A stretch of 64,000 nucleotides of DNA from positions 3,054,800 to 3,118,799 of the forward strand of contig NC_089567.1 in the NCBI RefSeq assembly GCF_040115645.1, written 5' to 3'. The position numbers and the translations under genes were made by a program. Position 1 is the first letter of the stretch. Every line of letters begins with the position of its first letter. The notes under the pieces are model-generated. The model did no database searches, was not told the origin of the DNA, and saw nothing but the letters and a program-made list of their open reading frames with translations. The DNA is from Euwallacea fornicatus. Its lineage: Eukaryota; Arthropoda; Insecta; Coleoptera; Curculionidae. Shown here piece after piece: positions 42,905 through 52,619 of the stretch.

Positions 42905-43249
42905 TTAATAAATAATAAAAAAAAATATATATAATAATACAACCCGTACAACAAAAGATTTGCCGGGGAGGGGAAGTAAAAATATGTTGACAATTCGAGA
43001 GAAATGGACAATATTAAGGAGAGTTCAAGAAAATCCGCGGACTACTGCAACTGAAATAGTGAAAAGTGTAGCCAGTGATTATCACAAGGTTTTCCATAAA
43101 ACGATAAAATGAAATTTTTTAAGGAACGAAGATATACGGGCACGAATTGGCCGGAAAAACCTTTGGTAAGTAAAACGAATAGGACAAAACGTTTAAAGTT
43201 TGCTCAAAGGCATTTGGACAAAAATATTGACTATTGGAAAAACGTTATA

Positions 43250-44313
43250 CAGGGTGTCTGTAAAAGGTCTTTACAACGCTCTACCACAGATTCTTCAGAT
43301 CAAAACAAGACGATTTAGCCATATTTAGTTTAGTCCAAAAGTTGATAATAACAGCGCTAGAGTGCGTCAAAGTTGAAAATTAAAAATCAATTTTTTAACA
43401 TATTTTCCATACTGTACAACATAAAAACGTGAAAGTTGGTGTAGGGGAGTTTTTCAAGACGCCGAATTCATATCTGCTAATAAATTGCACTTACCCGGTA
43501 GAGGGCGCCACTTACGGCCCACCGCATGTATTAAATTGATTGAAACTTTTTTGCCTCCTGGTATAAATGATTTTCGAATACAGTAGTGTATTTGGTCATC
43601 GTTTATAAATAAAAAAGGTATACCTTGTTGATGTTGCTACGAGGAGCCGTTTACGAGATAAATGCATTTTAGTAATTCAGGTGTAAGATTTTAGATTAAA
43701 CAACTTCGGAGAGATATGTGGTTTATGCATGACGGAGCTCCACCACATTTTGCACTAAATGTTAGAAATCATTTAAATCAACAGTACCCATATAAATGGA
43801 TAGGCAGAGGTAATGACGCCCCTGTAAAATGGCCACCACGTTCTCCGGACTTAAATCCAATGGATTATTTTTTATGGGGACACCTTAAGTCCATGGTTTA
43901 CATGACAACTGTCGATAACGAAGAACAACTGTGGCAACGTATTCAAGATGCAATAAATAATATTAGAAACGACGAAGAAGTTATGCAAAGAATACATTTT
44001 AATTTTCTTCGGCGTATAAACCTTTGTATACATGCAAATGGTGGACTCTTTGAACAGTTTTTGTGATATTCTTATTTCTTTGTATTCATGATTTGGTAAT
44101 TAAGTTTTCTTGTAAAACTACTGCGAATTATTAAAGGTCTTATCAAGAGTACCTTTTTGTAGTAAATAAGTTGTTTAATCTAAAATCTTACACCTGAATT
44201 ACTAAAATGCATTTATCTCGTAAACGGCTCCTCGTAGCAACATCAACAAGGTATACCTTTTTTATTTATAAACGATGACCAAATACACTACTGTATTCGA
44301 AAATCATTTATAC
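43250..44313 (+). mobile_element. Rearranged CAGGGTG-type DDxD element with inverted duplication
   Basis: The left end TACAGGGTGTCTGTAAAAGG is flanked by TA at 43248-43249 and matches the end at 19588. Bases 43561-43706 and 44168-44313 are inverted copies of 146 bp without visible mismatch, flanking a transposase 3' end. The right arm stops at 44313, so about 310 bp of the outer terminus are missing there and the element joins Tc1 remnant sequence directly. Confidence 0.75.
43716..44066 (+). pseudogene. C-terminal part of a DDxD transposase
   Basis: 116 codons, open to a natural stop. The second catalytic Asp lies in WFMHDGAPPHFALNVR and the third in SPDLNPMDYFLWGHLKSMVY, with about 43 residues between them. 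Only the part from the second Asp onward is present; DUF4817 and the first Asp are missing, cut off at the inverted arm that ends at 43706. Not functional alone. Confidence 0.8.
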
Positions 44314-44607
44314 AAAGATCGAAACAAGTAACGTTAGAAAACTAGTAGAATCGATGCCTAACGGGTTAAAAGAAAATATAAGATCGAAACACGTCATTAG
44401 TTTCATACTGCTTTGACATATTTAAAAAAAAAGTTTTGTGGACAAATAATTTTTCTCCCATCAATTTTGAAGAATTTCTCATTTATTTTTGATATTTATT
44501 GTTAATGTTAAATATTTTATTACTATATTTGGCAAGTGAATGATATGTTTTTTTTTTGTAATAAAAGTCAAATAAATTTAAGTGATTTGGATTTTATTCC
44601 ATTATTT

Positions 44608-46209
44608 CTAGGTGGACGAATAATTTATTTCCCGACTGTAACTATATTTACATGCAATGTCAATTAATCCGGTGCCCTGCTTTGCTGAGGAATCAGATCC
44701 GTATTCATTCGAACTCCAAGTAACGCATGGCAAGTTCTGCGATAACATCCTGTATGTTGAGGTATGATTGGTGTTATTACCTCTTCCTTCAACGTTATAC
44801 TCATTCAGCCTGTTGTGATGGAAGTTGTCCTGAATTTCGCCATCGTTTTGATACGACGGGACTAAGTTAGATCCCAGAGGGAGAGAGTACGAAATCGGGA
44901 GGCACACCTGGTCGTAATTGTTACCGTACATTCCAAACGGATGATGATAGACTTGGTGTGTGGCAGCGACTGACGGAACGCCCCATTGCCCATGGGGGGT
45001 GTGAAATGCGGATCCCGAGGTTGTTGGGAATTTAAATGAATGGAAGTTTTGAACGACCATGGAGCTGTTTACCAACTTTTGGGGCAAAATGGGAAGATCT
45101 TCTTTAATCAGAGGAAAGTTAGATGAACCCACGGCGACCTCTAAACTCTGATTCTGGGCTACTTTTGGTGAGGAAGTTATCTGAAAAATTTCGATCCTCA
45201 AAGCGTTCTGATCTTGCCGTCCTTCTCAAATTCCATTCTACGGTTTTGAAACCAGACTTTGATTTGCTTCTCTGTGACATTTAATTCTTGAGACAACTGG
45301 ATCCTTTTGGCTCTGCAAAGGTACTTTCCCGTTTGAAACTCCTTTTCCAGGGCCATTAATTGAAAGGACTTGTATTGGGTTCTTGATCGTTTCACTACTT
45401 TCGTGTTAATTTTGTGTTTTTTTCTGCGCAGCTTCCTTCGGACAAACGTTCATTGGAGTTACATCTACGAACTGATTTGGAGCGACTTGATACCAGTTGT
45501 CTTCGAATGAGTAAGAAGAAAGCGATGGATTCGGATTGAGGTCATTGTTATTCTGAAACAAAAACCTGAATTTTGAAACAAACATTTACGAATAAGTAAA
45601 AAAAAACTAAACAATTTTTGTGATCAAGCGTAATGATAAATAGGTGGAAAGTAGCTTTTCGCAAAAATTAACAACCTGCACGTGCCAAAGTTTCGTGCTT
45701 AATGAGATTGTTTCGGTTTGAATTATTATGATAACTAGTTTATACAACTTTTCCAAGTCGCAATTTTTAAGGAATAAAGGCGTGCCAGCAGTTATCGGTC
45801 GGCTATTTACAGGATAAATCTATGAGAAGGTGATTACTCATGGTTTGGAAAATAGCTCTTCAGACGATAATTATGTACGTTAAAGTTTATTTCAAAGTTG
45901 AAGCAATTTTTAGTTATTTAAAATATTAATTTATTGATAATTTAATATAATAAATTTACGTTAAGTAAATATCAAGGCCGTTATCTCGCAGACGAGTGTA
46001 ATAACATAGAGCGTCTGCTGAGTTCATGCTCATACGTGCTAATTATATATCATGCTTACCATTATACTCTGATTATCGTGCGAAACATAAGAATCTTGCT
46101 GTACTTGAACTGGAAACACATCTTCTTTGTATATATTAGCATACGGAACATTGTAACCCGTACAATTGCCGTAAGATTCAAATGACGAGAAGCACTCATC
46201 CGAGCTCAT
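44608..46209 (-). CDS. zen: zen-like (Hox3-derived) homeobox gene, two exons, two frame breaks
   Basis: Exon 1 (46209-46060) encodes 50 residues from MSSDECFSSFESYG and ends at GTAAGC. A 507-bp intron ends in TTTCAG. Exon 2 (45552-44608) encodes NNNDLNPNPS, a linker, the homeodomain (RSRTQYKSFQLMALEKEF to IKVWFQNRRMEFEKD) and a Ser/Asn/His-rich tail of about 190 residues. Homeodomain L16, F20, W48, F49, Q50, N51 and R53 are canonical; the YLCR stretch and short gene plan fit zen. Frame is lost twice: in an A run (seven A, plus-strand T 45417-45423) before the homeodomain, and near 45198-45203 after it (CTTTGAGG). One base less and one base more, respectively, would keep frame, so assembly error or decay are both possible. 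Positions 55 and 57 are Glu where Lys is usual. Homeodomain call sure; zen likely. Confidence 0.8.
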
Positions 46210-46213
46210 GGGA

Positions 46214-46270
46214 TCAGCGAGTGTCTGGGATTACAATTGACTTTTCGATTCTATTGAGCTCTTGATTCAT
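46214..46270 (-). other. Short upstream frame before zen
   Basis: An 18-codon ATG-to-TGA frame ends 4 bp before the zen start codon. It could act as an upstream ORF if transcription starts above it; the start site is unknown. Confidence 0.25.
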
Positions 46271-49103
46271 GCTGAAATTACCTTTGCTCACGAAGGAAAA
46301 TTATTTGAACTCCTACAAAGGCTTCCATCAGAAGTACACACGCAGCAAAGCACGACTCACCACTGAGATAAGTCCTACGACTAATGCTCTAATGGCGATT
46401 TTGGGTTTGTCCAAGGTATTTATTTTAATGGGTTTTATCACAAGCAATTTGTGGGTGGCCAATCAGCTTCGAAAATATTCTCAAAATTTACCTTCACAAT
46501 CGGCAACTGGTTTTAGATAAAGGAATTGTGTTCTATTGTATCTGAAATATCTTTGGGACCAGTTACGGAAATAGAAAATACGATAAGAATAAGAAATTGG
46601 TTATTAGTATTGTGTATAGCACTTATCTATAATGTAAATAACAGTTTTGTAAATAACATCACATTTTTGAGAAACTGCCCGGCATTTCAAAAATTAAGAA
46701 ACGCAGAGGGGGGGTGAACTTTTACTCTATCAATTACGTAACTGTAAATAATTTCTTTGTTTATTTAAAATTTCAAAGATACAAATTAAAACTTGACGTT
46801 TCGTCTTTATGCGTGATCATCAACTTACGTTTCTCAAATGTGGGCGTACAAGTTTTGTTCGCTTTTCGGTTACTGATGGGATTAATTCGAATTTGAGTTT
46901 ACCCCGAACCTATTGATCTATCAGAATTGCCATAAAAATATTGAAATTATCAAACTGTCGAACTTATATCGCACAATCTATCAATTTTCTACATACATTT
47001 GCCGTTTTCGTTGATTGGTGGGGCTGCTAATGTTAAAATTATAAAAAAAATATATGATAAAAAGACGAGAGAGTTTCTGGAAAATTGTGAATAAGATAAA
47101 GAATTAGCTATGAGAAAAATGCGGTGTGAGATAGAGTTAAGAATGTAGTCTACTTTGGCCATTTTGTTCCTTTATGATTAATTAATGATTTAATGTCTAG
47201 TGGGCATAGAACCCACCGAATAAATCCAAAATTGTAGAATCGAAAAGTCGAAGAGATAAAAAATTTAAAAACAAAATGTTCTAAGATCTTTAAAAAAGTT
47301 TATTTAATATATTAATTTTAATTCCTTTTTAATTTTAATATTTAATATAAAAAAGACTTTTTAGTAGTTAGTTGTTGACTCACAACTAACTAACCGGGTA
47401 TTATATGTAGATAATAACCTGGATATTGAAGAACCGCATTTGAAGAAATCAGACCATATAACTTATTGCGCTAAATTAATAATAGTAATTGAAAAGTTTC
47501 TTGAACTCATCGAAACCTTTTTCCAAATAATAATTTCAGCTTTGATGGATACTTCTCAAATGAATTAATCAACTGAAATGTCTCTACCCTGCCCTTAATA
47601 GAACTCTCAATAATTCCGACTACACACATAGGCATTGTTTGGTTAAGAATGGCATGGGCATGGGTTGTTCAAATATAACACAACATCATATTACCTCATG
47701 AACCATTAACGACCAGTTGATGGTTTTTCGGGGAAGCGCTTAATTGTGGCCCATCGGACCATGGTCTCAGTCCGAGGTATATTTGGCCAAGTGTAGGTAT
47801 AAGATTTTCCTCAAAAACTAAATTCTCTAGTTTTATCTTTCTCAATGACAATCCAAATATTTTTTAAATTTATATTTTTTCTGTGATAATTTCGATTGCT
47901 TCTTAATATTATTTTTATTTCTCTTTACACCCCTCTTTTACTATTTTTAAATAGAAACACAACTTTGAAAAATAAAAAAAACATTGTTGTATAAAATATG
48001 GTACGACGTAAAATAAAAGAACTATGACGCACATAAAATTCATGACGGCTGGTTCAATGCAACGATCAATAAATCATCGGAATTTGAACCTTTTATGGTC
48101 AAATTTTATGAAATTAAGGTGATTTGTGGGTTTTACACGTCATGTTTAAGAAACCTTTCGGTAACTAAAACCAGAATTGCATATGGAACGAGAGCACATT
48201 TCTGCATTTTTCTCCCGTTTTCTGTGGTTCTTCTGAAATTCACCACCATGTGATACACAGTTGGAATAACACATGAATTTTTCCACAGTATCACATTTCT
48301 TTAAATGCAAAAATTACCTTTTTGAAACCCTCATGTTTGTTTAAATGCAAGAACTAATATCGAATCCTGTGTTTGAAGTTGTTTGACCTTTTGAATCTGC
48401 GATAGTCATTATCATTCGTCGAAATATGACAGACTAGAAAGTTAAACGAGCTTGTCGGGCCGTTATGCCAAATTTGGACTTATACGGAATGTTTATTGAT
48501 AAAATCAAGTTTCTGACCTGACCCTATACTACGCTTGAACCACCTCAATAACGAGCTGTTAACGAATTTTGGACTTGGTTCATTAAGAAAAAAACAGCGA
48601 AATGAATTGGTTTGGCGATAATATGATGTGATTATAAGTAATTTTTTTCATCCAGAAGTGTGTGGTTTTTTAAATCTTAAATGATACCAAATTTATCAAG
48701 TTAATTTAAATGAGTTAAACGTACCTCTCGTAATTTATCTGAAATTTCCAAATTCTTGACAAATATCACAATAATTCTGGATAAACGCACCTTCCGTCGT
48801 AGTTAGGTGGAAGATGTGTTTGAGCGATCTAATCGAACTTTTTTAAACGATAGTGGTAGTGTAAATTATCGGTGTTGTGACGTTAATAACTATATATGTT
48901 TGCACGATTTTAATGAGCTCAAAATGTCCTACGAATTCGCTAGTTTACTCGATATTAACTCATTAACACGTTACAGGCAACTCATTAAATTTATCAAATC
49001 ACTCATTAAAATAATCGCACTATTAGATGCTTCGAATTTAAGATTCACACGCAGTCATGTGTTAACAGAATAATTGATAAATCTTTATTACGTCCGACTT
49101 ATA
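46271..49103. other. Non-coding region upstream of zen
   Basis: AT-rich. It would include the zen promoter since that gene reads leftward. Frames at 46269-46520 and 48807-49073 (88 codons) show no known motif, and I do not call them genes. No repeat family recognised. Confidence 0.5.
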
Positions 49104-49850
49104 TACAGGGTTATTCACGCTATACGGCACGGAATATTGTGGCCAAAGTACGAGGCTTTCGAAAAATTTTACCTTTCGATTATATGAGAGTCTATTATGA
49201 CTACTTTTAAAAATTATTTTCATATCATACAGGGTTTCTCAAAAGTTCTAATAATATCAAAGTTATGTTTTTTTTAATGGAACCCCTTGTATGTTATTAC
49301 ATTTTTGAATTCTTTGATCAAAATAAGTGTCTGTTTTAATAAGGTTTTTTTAAATAATTGAAATTTTATGAACATTTTACATAATTTTCATGTTTTACAA
49401 TAGAAAGGTTGTGCTTCAACAGGCATTTCATTCTTTGGCTCATAGCAATTTATTAATATTTTTCTGTTGCCACCTTCAAACATTCGTAGAGGTTAGAACA
49501 TCGAAAATGTTAATTTTATTGGGTGTGGTACGTGTGTGACTGAAGTTCAGATTTGGTGACATTTTATGACCTCTGCGATCGCTTGATTTCTCCTTGTGTG
49601 ATTTCTTTTTATGGGCCTATCTTAAGGTATGTTGCTACGAACCTAAGCTTCTGACATTAGAATACTTAGAAAAAACAATCCGACATTAAATCACCGGAAT
49701 CAACGAAGAGCTGCTGGATAGTGTGAAAGCAAATCTTTTTGAACATCTTCAATATTGCGTTAACAAGAATAGACGGCACATATCAAATGTAATTTTCTAT
49801 TGGTGACTATAAAATGCTGTGTTTTCGACCATGCTGTTTGCTTCGATAAT
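49104..49850 (+). mobile_element. Decayed TACAGGG element with transposase relic
   Basis: It starts TATACAGGGTTATTCACGCT; the first 300 bp are repeated at 51808 onward. At about 49570-49800 a broken plus-strand frame reads CDFFLWAYLKVCCYEPKLLT then LEYLEKTIRH, the third catalytic region of the DDxD transposases. The Asp is in CDFFLW; stops follow. Confidence 0.65.
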
Positions 49851-50874
49851 GCTGTTATAATAGAAAAATAGAAGATGTATATGTATCATGCAACGTCCAC
49901 ATCTTCCTAGACGCTGAATCGGATATTCGGCGTATCAACTTTATTGTTTATATTACTTTTCCGATTACGAATCGGGTCTCTAAAAAAGGCCAGAACTGAT
50001 TCGATATTCTTTGCGACTAGACATCTTGCATTATTTTTTGTGAATAAAAAATCTCGTTATTAGACCGGTAGTATAAGTTCCGAAAATTTACCAAAGAGCA
50101 AAACCTACACTAACATTTTAACTTATGTATATCAAAAATCAACGATTCTATGATTATTTAAAAACACTCGATTTCTATGCCGTAACCTAAAGTATATCGA
50201 ATGAAAGTTAAATCAATAAGGGTGAATGGTAAATTTTTTGTTATGCTTTTCCATTTCTTTCACAGGTTTTTAGATTGGGTTTAAAATTTATATAAAATAA
50301 TCAAAAAATCACTTTTGCTGTTTTTTAAAGGGGGTTTTCTCATAAATAAAACACAAACTAAACTCTAACAAAAATGGAATGTGTTTCTCAGTAAAGAGAC
50401 GCAACATCTAAATATTAATGTTAACTGTTTCCCAATATTGAGCTAACCAGAATTTTCTGATATCCCTCTTGGTCATCTCCTTTGAATGCTGAGTATACCG
50501 TGAAAAGCTTAATCAACACCTAGTAAACATTATAATGGCAATCGATTTTCAAACTATGTTTTTTATGATGTTGAAGTTCGCTCACAATAAAAACTACAAT
50601 TTGAAACGTTTTTCTTCTTAAATAATGTGTCCCCAATCGACAGCGCATGACACAACTTCTATCAGAATCACTATCGCAGTAATAGATTATTATTGAAGGA
50701 TTCTTAACAACACAATATATATACAATTATTAAAATAATAAACAATAGGAAAAATCGTATAATAATAAAACTATAATATAAAAAATAAATCAATAAGTAT
50801 AGTTTTAAACTTATCAGGAAAGACAGACATCCAGGTTGCATTGTAATTGTTATGCCTTCATATTTATCTCTTTC
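49851..50874. other. No gene seen
   Basis: AT-rich spacer. No convincing coding or repeat signal. Confidence 0.5.
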
Positions 50875-51132
50875 TTAATGCAAGGATCCTGATGAGACTG
50901 ACCTAATATTTATACCATCAGTTGTTTTCTTAATGATGAATTTCATACAAAATACTTCGTGATTTTTGTAAAGCAACACAAGCACAATTAAAGTTAGGTT
51001 TGGGAGGTAATATCTCTTAAGTCCATTCTCTCCAGAAATGCCAGGAAAATTCTCTTTCTGCAATTTAGATGTTCTATTTTCACGTTCACCCTCCACCTTG
51101 CGAGCTGGCGGTTTGATTAATTCGTTCGCCAT
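50875..51132 (-). CDS. Possible small protein, 85 codons, unknown
   Basis: Opens MANELIKPPARKVEGERENR with a charged first 40 residues, then a hydrophobic stretch YLPNLTLIVLVLLY that could span a membrane, then a basic end. I do not recognise it. The first part looks more protein-like than random frames here, but there is no homologue, splice signal or promoter to support it. It could equally be a first exon or chance. Confidence 0.25.
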   Translation of the reverse strand: MANELIKPPARKVEGERENRTSKLQKENFPGISGENGLKRYYLPNLTLIVLVLLYKNHEVFCMKFIIKKTTDGINIRSVSSGSLH

Positions 51133-51807
51133 TTATACAACCAATGTCTTTTTTAACCTGTCCTATTCAAGAAAAATCTCACTTAATTCCAGTTATGCTT
51201 GATTTCGTATTCTATTTATCTACGATAAGCAACTGCAATCAGTGAAAAGACCGCAAACCATTAACTACTTCGGAGAAGTAAAGGGACGAACTTTGCTATT
51301 GACCGTGTGTAAAGAAAGCCTTACAGCTCATGCACAGGTTGTTTTAAAGTTAACTGTACATAGGATAAGGGGGTTTAGAGAACTTCACCGTGATTCAAAT
51401 TAATCAATATATCGTAGGTAAATCTCAATTCATTCTCAAGATATAGGGCGTTTTCCTTTTTTTTTACTCAATAACTTTACAGTTAACTATAACTTTTGTC
51501 CTATTCCTCATAACTGTTTAACATTTTGTGGATATCAGCAATCTAGCTGAAAGCTAAAGTCAGCTCATTGCGGAATAGCAATTAAGGTACGTATTGAAGG
51601 GATATTTGGCTTCTGATATTAATTTTGATGTTTTTTAGTGTTTTTCTTTGAAAGTCTCCAGATTTCGAGAACATAAAAATTCTCACATTCGCAAAGAATC
51701 GTTCATCGTTCTAACATTCAATATAGAGGGAGTCCCAGAATAAGGGGGTCAAGGCTTAATCATACATTCCTTGGTTAAAAATATATCGATTCATGGTGAT
51801 ATACTTA
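51133..51807. other. No gene seen
   Basis: AT-rich spacer before the next element end. Confidence 0.5.
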
Positions 51808-52222
51808 TACAGGGTTATTCACGCTATACGGCTCGGAATATTGTGGCCAAAATACGAGGTTTTCTAAAAATTTTTCTTTTGGGTTATATGGAGATCTATT
51901 ATGGCTACTTTTTAAAATTATTTTCATATTATACAGGGTGTCCCAAAAGTGCTAAAAGTATCAAAGTTGTGTTTTTTTAAATGGAACCCCTTGTATATTG
52001 TTGCATTTTTGGATTCTCCGATCAAAATAAATGTGTGTTTTAATAAGGTTTACAATACCTAGTACTTACGGTTTTTGAAATAATTTAAATTTTGTAAAAA
52101 TTTGGCCTAATTTTCATGTTTTAACCACTTAAACAGTATTTAAGTTATGTAAGCGTAATTTACAGTGTAGTGTAATAATGGATCATACTTTATATCCCAA
52201 TCATGAAAAACTTGCCAGCTTA
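51808..52222 (+). repeat. Second copy of the TACAGGGTTATTCACG repeat
   Basis: TATACAGGGTTATTCACGCT (51808) through GGAACCCCTTGTATATTG matches 49104-49400 closely. It includes an internal TACAGGGTGTCCCAAAAGT at about 51934, at the same offset as ACAGGGTTTCTCAAAAGT in the first copy. No transposase is left in this copy. Confidence 0.75.
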
Positions 52223-52619
52223 TACAGGGTGTGAAAAAATTAAAACTATTCAAATGAGGACTTTAAGTGGCTATAACTGGATTAATTTAAATGCAATGCC
52301 ATATTTTTTAACTTACCAGGATATGTAGTTTTTAAATACCCATCGAATGGTACTAGGATGTTCATAGCTGTCTTCGCGTTTTTGCAGAATGCACTAAATA
52401 ATGGCTCCTTGCGCCATTTGGCGTCTTTTAGTTCAAAGTTCTAAATCACATATCAAGTATAACATAAAACGGAAACAAAATATTTATTACAGATGTTCGA
52501 AATGTCTTATGACATTCTCCAAGAATAAAAATCATGTCAATACGCTCTTCTTTTGGATAAATCTTCATTTTGACTATTTACACTCGTTATAACACACACG
52601 TATTAATCGGTAAAAACTA
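52223..52619. repeat. TACAGGGTGTG end next to the satellite
   Basis: TATACAGGGTGTGAAAAAATT at 52221 starts another element of the same terminal type. Its other end is not found before the satellite begins at about 52620. Confidence 0.5.

Larger units (their letters stand above)
38593..42935 (+). mobile_element. Jockey-clade LINE with both frames intact
   Basis: 5' untranslated part 38593-38748, ORF1 38749-40056, ORF2 40049-42715, 3' untranslated part and A-rich tail to about 42935. No lesion is visible in either frame, so this is the best candidate for an autonomous LINE in the window. It directly follows the tail of LINE copy 2 in the same orientation. Confidence 0.85.
42944..44590 (+). pseudogene. 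Tc1-like remnant split by a DDxD element
   Basis: 42984-43245 encodes in broken frames a Tc1-type N-terminus (LTIREKWTILRRVQENPRTT, then RARIGRK and KFAQRHLDKNIDYWKNV). After the insertion, 44334-44395 gives VRKLVESMPNGLKENIRSK, the Tc1 C-terminus. The central part with the catalytic residues is absent. The element ends are not clear. Confidence 0.65.

Noticed and set aside
45163..45215. Short GC-AG intron after the zen homeodomain as an explanation of the frame change
   Set aside because: A GCAAG donor and TTTCAG acceptor exist, but the intron would be under 45 bp and zen genes are not expected to have an intron there. A one-base indel is simpler.
46269..46520. 83-codon plus-strand frame just upstream of zen
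   Set aside because: Partly overlaps the putative zen 5' region on the opposite strand, no motif.
48807..49073. 88-codon plus-strand frame upstream of zen
   Set aside because: No recognisable motif or splice support; AT-rich chance frame is the simpler explanation, though not excluded.
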